Positions 43,957 through 52,632 of a stretch of DNA of 64,000 nt are shown here, piece by piece. Source of the DNA: Pseudolabrys sp. Its GTDB lineage: Bacteria; Pseudomonadota; Alphaproteobacteria; Rhizobiales; Xanthobacteraceae. The DNA is taken from NCBI GenBank assembly GCA_017849615.1, contig JAFIGS010000017.1, positions 434,001 to 498,000 of the forward strand. The letters are read 5' to 3'. The position numbers and the translations under genes were made by a program. Under the pieces are notes generated by a model, which was not told the DNA's origin, ran no database searches, and worked only from the letters and a program-made list of their open reading frames with translations. Positions within the stretch are counted from its first letter, which is position 1. Each line of letters begins with the position of its first letter.

Positions 43957-44298
43957 ATGGCCAAAGCATCCGATCTGCGCCGTCTGGCCCTGGCGCTCGA
44001 CGGCACCACCGAGGCGCCGCATTTCGACCGCGCCGCGTTCAAGGTGACACGCATTTATGTAACGCTGGCCGCCGACGGCAGGACCGCGAACTTCAAGTTC
44101 ACGCCGGACGAACAGGCGCTCAAATGTACCGTGGCGGCCGACGCATTCGCACCGGTGCCGAACGCGTTCGGCAAACAAGGCTGGACCACCGCGACGTTGT
44201 CTAAACTGTCGATTCCCGAACTTCGCGCGGCGCTTGAAACGGCTCACGCGCATGCGCTGCCGGCGAAAGCCAAACCAAAGTCGCGAACGCCCCGCTAG
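43957..44298 (+). CDS. MmcQ/YjbR family protein
   Basis: The 113-residue protein begins MAKASDLRRLALALDGTTEA and shows the YjbR fold pattern: a short helix with PHFDRAAFKVTRIYVTLAAD, FKFTPDEQALKCTVAADAF and a C-terminal LSIPELRAALETAHAHA helix. The family has a double-wing DNA-binding-like fold but no proven function. The ATG follows AAGGAAGGAGAACGG. Basic C-terminal residues (KAKPKSRTPR) add a tail. Confidence 0.85.
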   Translation: MAKASDLRRLALALDGTTEAPHFDRAAFKVTRIYVTLAADGRTANFKFTPDEQALKCTVAADAFAPVPNAFGKQGWTTATLSKLSIPELRAALETAHAHALPAKAKPKSRTPR

Positions 44299-44575
44299 CG
44301 CGATCGTCGTTGCGGCACATTGACGCCGCAATTTGCCCGCTTGTCGCCATGGTGTGACAGGCGGTGTTCCAGTCCGATCCATAACAATCATCGGCAAATC
44401 GTAACGGAACGTGACGGCACCGTCGTTCCGGCTGGCGCGTTGTCTTTGCACCTGCAACGCCGGGCACGCCGCCCGGATCAATCTGAAAGAGCGAATTTCG
44501 ATGCGCCGCGCGCTATTGCGCGCGACGGCGAGCCAATGCGCGCTTTGCGGCGCGCCAAAACATACGGAGGGCCCG

Positions 44576-44797
44576 ATGATCAATATCGACCTGCCGCCCC
44601 TCTGCCCCGTTTGCGGCGGCCAAACCCGATTGCGAGAGACGCACCGCGCGCCGCGCGGCGACGGATTCAGTTGTTTCTTCCGCTGCGTCAGTTGCCGAAC
44701 GGACTATCCGCGAAAAGTCAGTTCCACTGACGTGCAGTTGGCGGGCCTTCTGGTGACGCCTCCCGTGGATGACGGCGAACACGACCCCACCGCATGA
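44576..44797 (+). CDS. Small zinc-ribbon protein
   Basis: The 73-residue product begins [20 protein letters not shown] and has two CxxC knuckles: CPVCGG and CVSCRTDYP, in between a FSCFFRC segment, so a single zinc ribbon is likely. ATG 44576 follows CGGAGGGCCCG. A longer reading frame (from 44501) would add 25 residues including another CALCG, but has no ribosome binding site. It is 89 bp upstream of a codirectional FKBP-type isomerase gene. Function unknown. Confidence 0.6.
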   Translation: MINIDLPPLCPVCGGQTRLRETHRAPRGDGFSCFFRCVSCRTDYPRKVSSTDVQLAGLLVTPPVDDGEHDPTA

Positions 44798-44886
44798 CGT
44801 CGATTTGGGAAATCGCGCGTCCTCGGCTACAAGGCCGCGACGGCGGCGCCGCTATCCGGCGTCGCGTTTTATTGAGGAGCGCCGGA

Positions 44887-45324
44887 ATGCCGATCACCCG
44901 CCGGGCTGCCTTGCTCGCCGCGCTGGCCGCGAGCGTCGCGCCCTTCCCCGCCACAGCACAGACCGGAAAGACAATGACCACCACCGCTTCAGGCCTTCAG
45001 ATCCAGGACATCCAGGTCGGCACCGGCGCCACGCCCACGCGCGGGCAGACCTGCGTGATGCACTACACCGGCTGGCTCTACGCGAACGGCCAGAAGGGCA
45101 AGAAATTCGATTCGTCCGTCGATCGCGGCGAACCCTTCGAATTTCCGATCGGCGCCGGCCGCGTCATCAAGGGGTGGGACGAAGGCGTCGCCACCATGAA
45201 GGTCGGCGGCAAGCGCACGCTGATCATCCCGCCGGATCTCGGCTATGGCGCCCGCGGCGCCGGCGGCGTTATTCCGCCGAACGCGACGCTCATCTTCGAC
45301 GTCGAACTGCTCGGCGTGAAATAG
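44887..45324 (+). CDS. FKBP-type peptidyl-prolyl cis-trans isomerase, exported
   Basis: The 145-residue protein has a signal peptide [20 protein letters not shown] with a twin-arginine-like RR and a cleavage site near ATAQ, followed by one FKBP domain. Conserved residues include [40 protein letters not shown], and [18 protein letters not shown]. It should catalyse proline isomerisation in the periplasm during folding of secreted proteins. ATG 44887 is preferred because GAGGAG lies just upstream. A GC-rich hairpin follows the gene. Confidence 0.92.
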   Translation: MPITRRAALLAALAASVAPFPATAQTGKTMTTTASGLQIQDIQVGTGATPTRGQTCVMHYTGWLYANGQKGKKFDSSVDRGEPFEFPIGAGRVIKGWDEGVATMKVGGKRTLIIPPDLGYGARGAGGVIPPNATLIFDVELLGVK

Positions 45325-45344
45325 ACCTCCCTGCTCGCGACAAT

Positions 45345-45380
45345 AACGGCCCCCGGCGGCATGCGCCCCGGGGGCCGTTT
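45345..45380 (+). terminator. Putative intrinsic terminator after the FKBP gene
   Basis: AACGGCCCCCGG and CCGGGGGCCGTT form a long stem across GGCATGCGCC bases, but only GTTT follows, so termination may be weak. Confidence 0.55.
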
Positions 45381-45469
45381 GCGTCAGCAGGCCGCTCGCA
45401 AAGAGCGCGCGACAGTGTCGCCCGGAACAGGCTGCCAACCTCCTCGTTGAAAATACAGGAGATATTCAA

Positions 45470-45613
45470 ATGGGAATTCAGGAACTTCTTTTTGGCATGG
45501 GCACGCTGTTGCTGCTCGCCGCCCTCGCCTATGGCGTCATGCGCGCGGGTCGAAAGCGCCAGACGACCAGGCCGGAGATCGAGGCGACGCGCCGCAACTT
45601 CGACAAAGTGTAG
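45470..45613 (+). CDS. Small membrane protein (47 residues)
   Basis: This frame encodes MGIQELLFGMGTLLLLAALA followed by a basic tail (YGVMRAGRKRQTTR) and an acidic end. One hydrophobic helix spans about residues 5-24, so it is a probable single-span membrane protein with cytoplasmic basic residues. The start follows CAGGAGATATTCAA, a strong ribosome binding site. The stop lies 9 bp from the convergent zinc peptidase stop. I know no family for it. It would be missed by ORF callers using a 60-residue cutoff. Confidence 0.65.
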   Translation: MGIQELLFGMGTLLLLAALAYGVMRAGRKRQTTRPEIEATRRNFDKV

Positions 45614-45622
45614 TCGGGCGGT

Positions 45623-46762
45623 TCAGCCGGCCTTGCGCTTCCAAGGCAGAAAGCCGCCGAGAATAGCGTCGGCGAGAGAGATCGACGGCTCTCCTCCCGA
45701 CCGCGCCCGGTCATGCACCAGTTCGTGGATGAAGCCGAGCTTGCGGATGACCGCCGGCGACAGCACGAACGGATACAGGTCCCGCGCCCCCATCGAGCGG
45801 TTGACGTTATTCATGGCGAAGACATACGGCAGCCAGGCGTCGATGATCTGCTCGATCGTATCGGCGCGGTAGGCGTCGAACGTCACCTTCGCGGCAAAAT
45901 CGCCGGTGTTGTCCACCTTCGGCTTCACCGACATGCCGGACGCCGCCACCATCTCCAGCGTATCGACGATGTGGATGTAGTGGGCCCAGGTCTCGGCGAA
46001 GTCTTCCCACGGGTGGGCGCTGGCATACTGCGACACGAAATTGTCCTGCCAGTCCGCCGGGGGCCCTTCCTTGTAGTGCCGCTGTAGAGCCTCGCCATAG
46101 TCCTGGCTGTCGTCGCCGAACATGGCGCGGCAAGCCTCAAGCTTGCCGCCGTCCCGGATCAGGACGTCCCAATAATAGTGTCCGACCTCGTGGCGGAAGT
46201 GTCCGAGCAGCGTCCGGTAGGGTTCGCCCATGGCAACGCGGCGTTTCTCGCGCTCGGCGTCGTTGGCTTCGGCCAGCGCGATGGTGATGTTGCCGTTGTC
46301 GTGGCCGGTCATCACCTTCGGGGCGCCCTTGGGGGCGGTATCTGCGAGAAATTCGAACGACAGGCCGCGCTCCGGATCCTCAACGAACGTCGTCAGCGGC
46401 AGATTGAGACGGATCAGCGAATAGAACAGCCGATGCTTGGCCATCTCGAGCGCCTGCCACGCGGCCAGATTTCCCGGCACCGAGAGGTCGGGCACGGTCT
46501 TGTTATGACGGCATGCCAAACAATAGGCATCGGTCGTCTCGTCCGGCACGAACCAATTACAGACTCCATGCTCCGCGTTGACGCAGAGCAGCCGGCGCTG
46601 CTCCGGCGCGTTGAGAGGCTTCCACCAATTATCGTCAAGCGGCTCGATCGCCGTCAGTTCGGTCTGGGCCGGGCGATAAGCGAGACGGTGGCCACAGACC
46701 TCACAGGAGACGTTCTCGAAATAGACAATGTTGCCGCAGAACCGGCACTTGAACAGTTTCAT
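45623..46762 (-). CDS. Zinc-ribbon-headed putative metallopeptidase (COG4307-like)
   Basis: The 379-residue protein has an N-terminal ribbon with eight cysteines (positions 6, 9, 20, 23, 60, 68, 81, 84), suggesting two zinc knuckles. The catalytic-type motif FRHEVGHYYWDV puts His191, Glu192 and His195 in an HExxH arrangement; downstream EDFAETWAHYIHIVDT could supply a third ligand. The family is annotated as putative zinc-binding peptidase with unknown substrate. It lies 86 bp downstream of the RpfF-like gene on the same strand, so they may be cotranscribed. Confidence 0.85.
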   Translation of the reverse strand: MKLFKCRFCGNIVYFENVSCEVCGHRLAYRPAQTELTAIEPLDDNWWKPLNAPEQRRLLCVNAEHGVCNWFVPDETTDAYCLACRHNKTVPDLSVPGNLAAWQALEMAKHRLFYSLIRLNLPLTTFVEDPERGLSFEFLADTAPKGAPKVMTGHDNGNITIALAEANDAEREKRRVAMGEPYRTLLGHFRHEVGHYYWDVLIRDGGKLEACRAMFGDDSQDYGEALQRHYKEGPPADWQDNFVSQYASAHPWEDFAETWAHYIHIVDTLEMVAASGMSVKPKVDNTGDFAAKVTFDAYRADTIEQIIDAWLPYVFAMNNVNRSMGARDLYPFVLSPAVIRKLGFIHELVHDRARSGGEPSISLADAILGGFLPWKRKAG

Positions 46763-46848
46763 GACGTTTTCAAAAGATGCGGGGGCTGGTACGAGCCGAC
46801 AGCAACGCCATCCCTCCGATGGAGTTCCACGGCGAGCGGCGATCCGCC

Positions 46849-47826
46849 TTATTCAGCAGCCTGCAGCTGCTTCGGCAGCCGGTTCTGCGCGGCGACGAGC
46901 CGCTGCATCAGCCTGAGATCGCGGTCGCTGAGCTTGAGGGCGCAGTCCGCCCATATGCGCACGACGTCGTCGAGTTCATCGAGCGGCATCGGATTGACCC
47001 GACGGCCGACCTCATAGACGGCGCGGATGCCGGCATGGCGGCTCTGGCTGCGCGCGATGTATTCCTTCGCCGCTTCAATCCCCTGCCCCGGCTCCACCAC
47101 CATATGCACCAATCCCGCCTCCTTCATCTCGTCGGCGGTGTAGGTGCGGCCGCTGAGCATCATGTCCTCGGCGAAGGCGGCATTGGCCCGTCGCGCGACG
47201 ATGCTGTAGGCGCCCATGCCGGGAAACAAGCCGAACAAGGTCTCGGGAAAGCCGAATTTGGCTGTGCGCTCGGCGATGACAACATTGAACGACAGCAGCG
47301 ACTCCAGGCCGCCGCCCAGCGCGTCGCCCTGCGCCAGGCCGATCGTGATGATCGGCAGGTCGAGCGCGGTATAAAACCGGTGCAGGACGCGCACGCAAGA
47401 CTTGCCGTAGTCAACCAGCGCCTGCCGGTCCTGATTGCGAATGCAGGCTGCGAACAGGTCGAGATCACCACCGAGGCTGAAGACGCCGGGCGAGCGCGAG
47501 CCTGCGACCAGATAGCGAAGTTCGGTTGGCTCGGCGCCGAACCGCGCCACGATGCCGTCTTGCATGGCGTGGATATCATCGAGCAAGGCCAGGCTGTAGC
47601 TGGGCCGCCCCTTGGCGCGCATGAAGCTCCACAAGGCGCCGTACTTATCGTCGAAGGACACGTCGAGGTGGTTGAGGCAGAACAACCGGGCGGCGTCAGC
47701 CGCCTTCTGCAAATCAACTGGTCGGCTTTCGAGACGAGCCCCGCTGTCTGCCTGCATTGCGGGCGCCAGCGCAAACGGGACAAACCGGCCGGCAGCAACG
47801 GAGTCGCGCGACGCAAAACTCGTCAT
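46849..47826 (-). CDS. rpfF: RpfF-like crotonase: diffusible signal factor (DSF) synthase candidate
   Basis: The 325-residue crotonase-fold protein resembles RpfF, which makes cis-2-unsaturated fatty acid signals from acyl-ACP. The diagnostic block is GGGLESLLSFNVVIAERTAK then FGFPETLFGLFPGMGAYSIV: Glu175 and Glu195 are 20 residues apart, matching the two catalytic glutamates of RpfF (Glu141/Glu161 in Xanthomonas). The C-terminal LDELDDVVRIWADCALKLSD and LRLMQRLVAAQNR also match RpfF rather than ordinary hydratases. ATG 47826 lacks a strong ribosome binding site; a TTG at 47859 is in frame. It diverges from a PAS-GGDEF-EAL gene. Confidence 0.85.
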   Translation of the reverse strand: MTSFASRDSVAAGRFVPFALAPAMQADSGARLESRPVDLQKAADAARLFCLNHLDVSFDDKYGALWSFMRAKGRPSYSLALLDDIHAMQDGIVARFGAEPTELRYLVAGSRSPGVFSLGGDLDLFAACIRNQDRQALVDYGKSCVRVLHRFYTALDLPIITIGLAQGDALGGGLESLLSFNVVIAERTAKFGFPETLFGLFPGMGAYSIVARRANAAFAEDMMLSGRTYTADEMKEAGLVHMVVEPGQGIEAAKEYIARSQSRHAGIRAVYEVGRRVNPMPLDELDDVVRIWADCALKLSDRDLRLMQRLVAAQNRLPKQLQAAE

Positions 47827-48366
47827 CTGACCACCACGCTTACAACGCAACAGACACAACGGCCCACAAAGCAGGCCGTTAAGGATTATTTTACCTTAAC
47901 ACTTAATTAACAATCCGCCAGCGCATTCGTTCAACTTGGTGAACGCCGAGCCGCTTGCCGACACTTTTCGGCGGTCATTGGCAGTAATCCCAAATGTTAA
48001 TCTACATTAACAAGACTATTGAAATTGCAATGACCTGTCTTTGATGCAACCGGCCTGTTCCGCCGCGCCGCCGTGATGAGCCAATAACCAGCGAGATTCT
48101 GACGGCCCTGCACGCTCACTCTTCGGGCGCCGGTTGCGATGGGTTGCTCCCGTTCGGCCGCAGGGTTGCATGGCATCGAGGGCGATCGCGCGCGGCCGGA
48201 CGAGTAAGCCAGGCCGCCGCAGTCGCCGAATCGCGCAAAATTGCGCACTATTTGAACTGATAGAGTTGACGTTTTTTAAGCACGTCCGACGGCAGTTGAC
48301 TTCGTTTGCTTGGTGTTGAGTTTCAGCAGGTAGCATTTCTGGACCCGAGGAAGTCGCGCCGACACC
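47827..48366. other. Divergent intergenic region between rpfF-like and GGDEF-EAL genes
   Basis: The 540-bp gap has no convincing gene. Its left part (47880-48030) is AT-rich against the background and contains four TTAA tetramers, one pair in CtrA-box spacing. Its right half is GC-rich apart from an AT patch near 48270-48320 (TTGAC elements at 48265 and 48296), which probably carries the promoter of the GGDEF-EAL gene. Confidence 0.5.
47896..47911. promoter_or_regulatory. CtrA-like box TTAA-N7-TTAAC
   Basis: TTAA, seven bases and TTAAC match the CtrA response-regulator consensus of alphaproteobacteria. It is 70 bp upstream of the rpfF-like start. A second near-match with six-base spacing lies at 47997-48011. 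Binding is inferred only. Confidence 0.45.
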
Positions 48367-50694
48367 ATGCTCATCAAGCAATTGATGCAAATCCGCCGCG
48401 CCGATGCCGAGCTGCCGAACGAAGTTCGCGCCGCGTTGGTGGAGTCGTTGTTTGCACCGATTGCTTCGCTCGCGATCGGTGCCATTAATTGTTCCATCAT
48501 CGGCATGCTGGTTGCATGGAACCTGAGCAACCATCAGATCATGCTGACCTCTACCGCCATTCTCGGCGTCGGCGCGTTGAGGGTGGTGTCGGCGCTGTTT
48601 TACCGGCGATCCCGAAACCTGGCGCTCCGTCATGTCAGGTTCTGGGAAACCTCCTATGAATATGGCGCATGGGCCTTTTCCGGCCTGCTCGGCCTCCTGT
48701 GCTGGCTGACGCTAACGCAGACGGACAATTCCGCGCTCCAGATGGCGGTGGTCACGACCGCAACCGGTTACGCCGCGGCCATCGCCGGCCGCAACGCCGG
48801 CCGGCCTTTTATCGCCGGCGGCCAGTTCACCCTGGTGATGCTGCCGATCGTGGTCGGACTGCTGATCTACCCGGACTGGACCCATAAAGTCCTCGGATTC
48901 GTCGGATTGCTGTTCATCTACGGCATGATGGACATCACCCTCGGCATCCGCGACGTCATCTTCCAGGCGCTGATCATGACGCGCAAGGAAGCGGCGCTGG
49001 CCGCCCGCTTCGAGGAACAGGCCAACCGTTTCGACGCTGCCCTCAACAACATGTCGCACGGCCTGTGCATGCTCGACGGCCACGACCGCTTGCAGGTCTG
49101 GAACGAGCGTTTCCTCGAGCTTCTGCACCTGCAGAACGCCTCGGTCCGGGTCGGCATGCGGATTTCGCAGATCGTCCGGCACAGCCTGCGCGCCCGTAAT
49201 CACACCTCGGCCAGCGTCAAGCATCTGGTCCACGACCTGCTCAAAGGGCTGCGCCAGGACAATTTCGACCAGTTCCAGGTCTCGCTGGACGGGTCGCGCA
49301 CTCTGGCCATCTCCCGCCGCATGATGCCGGCCGGCGGCTCGGTGGTCATTTTCGAGGACGTGACCGAGCGCAACAGCGCGCAGGAGAAGATCGCGCGGCT
49401 GGCGCGCTTCGACGAACTGACGGGGCTCGCCAACCGCACCCAGTTCCGCGAGCGCATCGCCGAGATGCTGGCCGCGGTGAAGGACCGCGCCAATCACCTC
49501 GCCATTCATCTGATCGATCTCGACCGCTTCAAGACCGTCAACGACACGCTCGGCCACCCGATCGGCGACCTGCTGCTCAAGGAAGTGGCGACGAGGCTCA
49601 CCGCCCTCGTCCGCCCCGGCGACATGATCACGCGTTTCGGCGGCGACGAGTTCGTCATCCTCCAGACCAACACCTCACGCCAGCAGTCGGCTCACGCGCT
49701 GGCCGCGCGCATCGTCAAGGCGTTGAAGGAGCCGTTCCACATCGCCGGCCACCGCATCGATGTCGGCGCGTCCATCGGCATCGCCATGTCGCCGCATGAC
49801 GGCGTCGATGCCGACGAACTGATCAAGAAAGCCGACATGGCTCTCTACGCCGCCAAGAGCAGCGGCGGCGGCGGCCACCGTTTCTTCGCCATCGAGATGG
49901 AGGACGCCGCGCAGGAGCGCCGCTCGCTCGAACTCGATCTGCGCGAAGCCCTCGCCCACGAACAGTTCCATCTTTACTACCAGCCGCTGGTCGACCTGCA
50001 CACCGGGCGGGTCACGACCTGCGAAGCGCTGCTGCGCTGGACCCACCCGCTTCGCGGCAGCATTCCGCCGTCGGAGTTCATCCCGGTCGCCGAGGAGACG
50101 GGTCTCATCATCGCGCTGGGCGAGTGGGTGCTGAACCGCGCCTGCGCCGAAGCGGCGGAATGGCCGCGCCACGTGCGCGTCGCGGTGAACCTGTCGCCGG
50201 TCCAGTTCCGCGACGAGGGATTGGGACTGCAGGTGATCGCCGCGCTGGCCAAATCCGGCCTGTCGGCGCAGCGGCTTGAGCTCGAAGTGACCGAGCGTCT
50301 GCTGCTGGAAGACAACGACAGCACGCTGGAGACCATGCATCAGCTGCACGAGCTCGGCATCAGCCTGTCGCTGGACGACTTCGGCACCGGCTACTCGTCG
50401 CTCAATTACCTGCGCAAATTCCCGTTCCAGAAGATCAAGATCGATCGCTCGTTCATCACCGATGTCGGCGACGGCCGCGATGCCCGCGCCATCATCGGCG
50501 CGGTGGCGAGCCTCGGCGCCAGCCTCGACAAGACCGTCGTCGCCGAAGGCATCGAGACCGAAGAGCAGATGGCTCTGGTGCGCTCGCAGGGCTGCCAGGA
50601 AGGCCAGGGCTATCTGTTCGGCAAGGCGATGCCGGCGGCCGAGATCCGCACGCGGCTGGACAAGCCGATCATCGCCATCCGCCGGGTCGCCTGA
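48367..50694 (+). CDS. Membrane-anchored PAS-GGDEF-EAL protein (cyclic-di-GMP synthase/hydrolase)
   Basis: The 775-residue protein has about five hydrophobic segments in the first 200 residues, then a PAS-like domain (about 215-335, with FDAALNNMSHGLCMLDGHDR and ending VIFEDVTERN), an intact GGDEF domain with GGDEF at 425-429 and an intact EAL domain with EAL at 553-555, DDFGTGYSSLNYL and EGIET. Both catalytic sites look functional. It is divergent from the rpfF-like gene. In Burkholderia-type systems a PAS-GGDEF-EAL protein (RpfR) is the DSF receptor, so a sensor role is a natural hypothesis; here the RpfF-interaction domain is replaced by membrane helices. Confidence 0.92.
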   Translation: MLIKQLMQIRRADAELPNEVRAALVESLFAPIASLAIGAINCSIIGMLVAWNLSNHQIMLTSTAILGVGALRVVSALFYRRSRNLALRHVRFWETSYEYGAWAFSGLLGLLCWLTLTQTDNSALQMAVVTTATGYAAAIAGRNAGRPFIAGGQFTLVMLPIVVGLLIYPDWTHKVLGFVGLLFIYGMMDITLGIRDVIFQALIMTRKEAALAARFEEQANRFDAALNNMSHGLCMLDGHDRLQVWNERFLELLHLQNASVRVGMRISQIVRHSLRARNHTSASVKHLVHDLLKGLRQDNFDQFQVSLDGSRTLAISRRMMPAGGSVVIFEDVTERNSAQEKIARLARFDELTGLANRTQFRERIAEMLAAVKDRANHLAIHLIDLDRFKTVNDTLGHPIGDLLLKEVATRLTALVRPGDMITRFGGDEFVILQTNTSRQQSAHALAARIVKALKEPFHIAGHRIDVGASIGIAMSPHDGVDADELIKKADMALYAAKSSGGGGHRFFAIEMEDAAQERRSLELDLREALAHEQFHLYYQPLVDLHTGRVTTCEALLRWTHPLRGSIPPSEFIPVAEETGLIIALGEWVLNRACAEAAEWPRHVRVAVNLSPVQFRDEGLGLQVIAALAKSGLSAQRLELEVTERLLLEDNDSTLETMHQLHELGISLSLDDFGTGYSSLNYLRKFPFQKIKIDRSFITDVGDGRDARAIIGAVASLGASLDKTVVAEGIETEEQMALVRSQGCQEGQGYLFGKAMPAAEIRTRLDKPIIAIRRVA

Positions 50695-50812
50695 CCGATC
50701 GGTCACCGAGGCGCAGGGCGACATTGCGCGGCAGCCAAGTTGCCTTTATCCCTTTCGCGTATCCGAGGGCCTGAAGGCCGCGTCCAGGCGCGGGCCGGAA
50801 CGGGAATCTGCC

Positions 50813-51649
50813 GTGGCGCGCCGCCTGTATATCGAAGAAAACGTGTCGCCCTGGGCGTTGTGGTCGTCGCGGCTATCGCTGTTCGCCCTCGCCGTCGCGG
50901 CGCTGTCGGCCCTTATTCTGACGACCGGGGCGTTCGAGTTCGGCCCTGCCCTGGCGACCTTCGGCGCGGCCCTGGCCTTCGCCGGCGTCGCGATCCTGTT
51001 CGCCTTCATCGCTTTCATCGCAATCTGGCGGACCGGCGCGGCCGGCCTCGGCCGGGCGCTGCGCGGCCTTTTGCTCAGCCTGCTGATCCTTGTTTACCCG
51101 GCCTATCTGGCGCAACGGGCCTACAAGCTGCCGGCGATCAACGACATCTCGACGGATACCGTGAACCCGCCGCGCTTTTCGGCGCTGGCGGCACAGCGGC
51201 CGGCCAGCCATGTCAATTACCCCGGCGGCCAGACGGCGCAGCTCCAGCGCGCCGCCTATGGCGACATTGCGCCGCTCGAGGTCGATCTGCCGCCGCGCAA
51301 TACCTTTGAGATCGTGCTGGCCGTCATCACCAAGCACAAATGGCCGATCGCCGCGGCGCAACCGCCGGCCGCCAACCGCCGCGAAGCCACTATCGAGACG
51401 ACGGCGCGGTCGCTGGTCATGGGTTTTCACGAAGACGTCGTCATCCGCATTGCCCCGGCCGGCACCGGTTCGCGCATCGACCTGCGGTCGGCGTCGCGCG
51501 TGACCATTCCCGACCTCGGCACCAACGCGTCGCGGCTGCGCAGCCTCGCGGCCGAAATCGACGAAGCCATCAGCAACGCGCCGGAGCCGCGGCCCGAACA
51601 GAAACCGGAACCGCGCAGGCCCACGCCGCGCCGGACGCCGAGCCGCTAG
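50813..51649 (+). CDS. DUF1499 family membrane protein
   Basis: With GTG 50813 the product is 278 residues, MARRLYIEENVSPWALWSSR, followed by three hydrophobic segments (about 18-40, 45-70, 82-98). The DUF1499 domain fills the rest, with PRFSALAAQRP and YGDIAPLEVDLPP, and a final proline/arginine-rich tail. DUF1499 proteins are of unknown function, frequent in alphaproteobacteria. The stop overlaps the stop of the convergent metallo-beta-lactamase gene through a shared CTAG. The reading frame runs far upstream through the GGDEF-EAL gene, so the start is set by position after that gene. Confidence 0.82.
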   Translation: MARRLYIEENVSPWALWSSRLSLFALAVAALSALILTTGAFEFGPALATFGAALAFAGVAILFAFIAFIAIWRTGAAGLGRALRGLLLSLLILVYPAYLAQRAYKLPAINDISTDTVNPPRFSALAAQRPASHVNYPGGQTAQLQRAAYGDIAPLEVDLPPRNTFEIVLAVITKHKWPIAAAQPPAANRREATIETTARSLVMGFHEDVVIRIAPAGTGSRIDLRSASRVTIPDLGTNASRLRSLAAEIDEAISNAPEPRPEQKPEPRRPTPRRTPSR

Positions 51650-52560
51650 GCAGCCAGCCTGAACACGCCGTCGATCGCCGGGATGCCGTCGGTGTCGACA
51701 ACGCCGCGCGCCACCAGTTCTTCCATATGCGCGAGCACGGACAGACCGGCAGCGCCGGTGAGCCGCGGATCGAGGCCGATATAGATCGCGCGCACGATGG
51801 TCGGAATATCGGTCTCGCCCTTGCCGAGCCGGTAAAGGATCGAATCCTCGCGGGCCTTGCGGTGCAGGAGCAGGTAATTGACGAAGCGCGTGGCCTGCGG
51901 AACGACCGGGCCGTGGCCGGGAAAATAAAGCTGTTCGGACCGCGCGGCGAGCTTGCGCAAGGACGCCATGTAATCGCTCATCGCGCCGTCAGGTGGCGCG
52001 ACGATGGTCGTCGCCCAGGCCATGACGTGATCGCCGACGAACAGCGAGTTCTCACCCTTGAGCGCGTAAGCCATATGGTTGGCGCAGTGTCCCGGCGTCG
52101 TGACCGCCTCGACGGCCCAGCCATCGCCTTCGACGATTTCGCCATCCTTGAGATAGACGTCCGGAACGAAGTCGCGATCGCCCGATGAGTCGAGCGGATT
52201 GAGCTCGCCGATGTGGAGCGGACGCGCCGCGCGATGAACGCCTTCGGCGTAAACGGTGGCGCCGGTGGCGTGCTTGAGCGCCGGCACCGCAGGTGAATGA
52301 TCGCGGTGGGTGTGGGTGACGAAGATGTGCGTCACGGTTTCGTTGCGCACGGCATCGAGCAGCGCGCCGACATGCGCCGGATCGTCCGGACCGGGATCGA
52401 CGATGGCGACCTTGCCGCGGCCGATGATGTAGCTGACCGTCCCTTTGAAGGTGAAGGGCCCGGGGTTGTTGCACATCACCCGGCGCACGCCCGGAGCAAC
52501 CTCGTCCACGGTCTCGGGGGCCAGATCGAGGGTTTTGTTGAAGGGAATGTCGTCGGCCAT
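51646..52560 (-). CDS. Metallo-beta-lactamase-fold hydrolase, LACTB2-like
   Basis: The 304-residue protein contains the motif THTHRDHSP (about residue 101), GHCANHMAYAL, VGDHVMAW and PGHGPVV as zinc ligands, followed by a C-terminal winged-helix-like domain (about 225-304) as in LACTB2/glyoxalase-II-like proteins. Such proteins act as RNases or thioester hydrolases; the family function in bacteria is not settled. It is unrelated in detail to the lactonase-type paralogues at 3025 and 4232. It diverges from the toxin-antitoxin module across 115 bp. Confidence 0.87.
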   Translation of the reverse strand: MADDIPFNKTLDLAPETVDEVAPGVRRVMCNNPGPFTFKGTVSYIIGRGKVAIVDPGPDDPAHVGALLDAVRNETVTHIFVTHTHRDHSPAVPALKHATGATVYAEGVHRAARPLHIGELNPLDSSGDRDFVPDVYLKDGEIVEGDGWAVEAVTTPGHCANHMAYALKGENSLFVGDHVMAWATTIVAPPDGAMSDYMASLRKLAARSEQLYFPGHGPVVPQATRFVNYLLLHRKAREDSILYRLGKGETDIPTIVRAIYIGLDPRLTGAAGLSVLAHMEELVARGVVDTDGIPAIDGVFRLAA

Positions 52561-52632
52561 GGCATTTCCTGAAGAATTTCAGGCGCCTTTTCACGCAGAA
52601 ACATGGCTACCGCAACACTTGAAGTTTCCGAG

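Noticed and set aside
46849-47826. Ordinary enoyl-CoA hydratase
   Set aside because: The FPETLFGLFPGMGAYS block, glutamate spacing and C-terminal helix resemble RpfF, not FadB-type hydratases.
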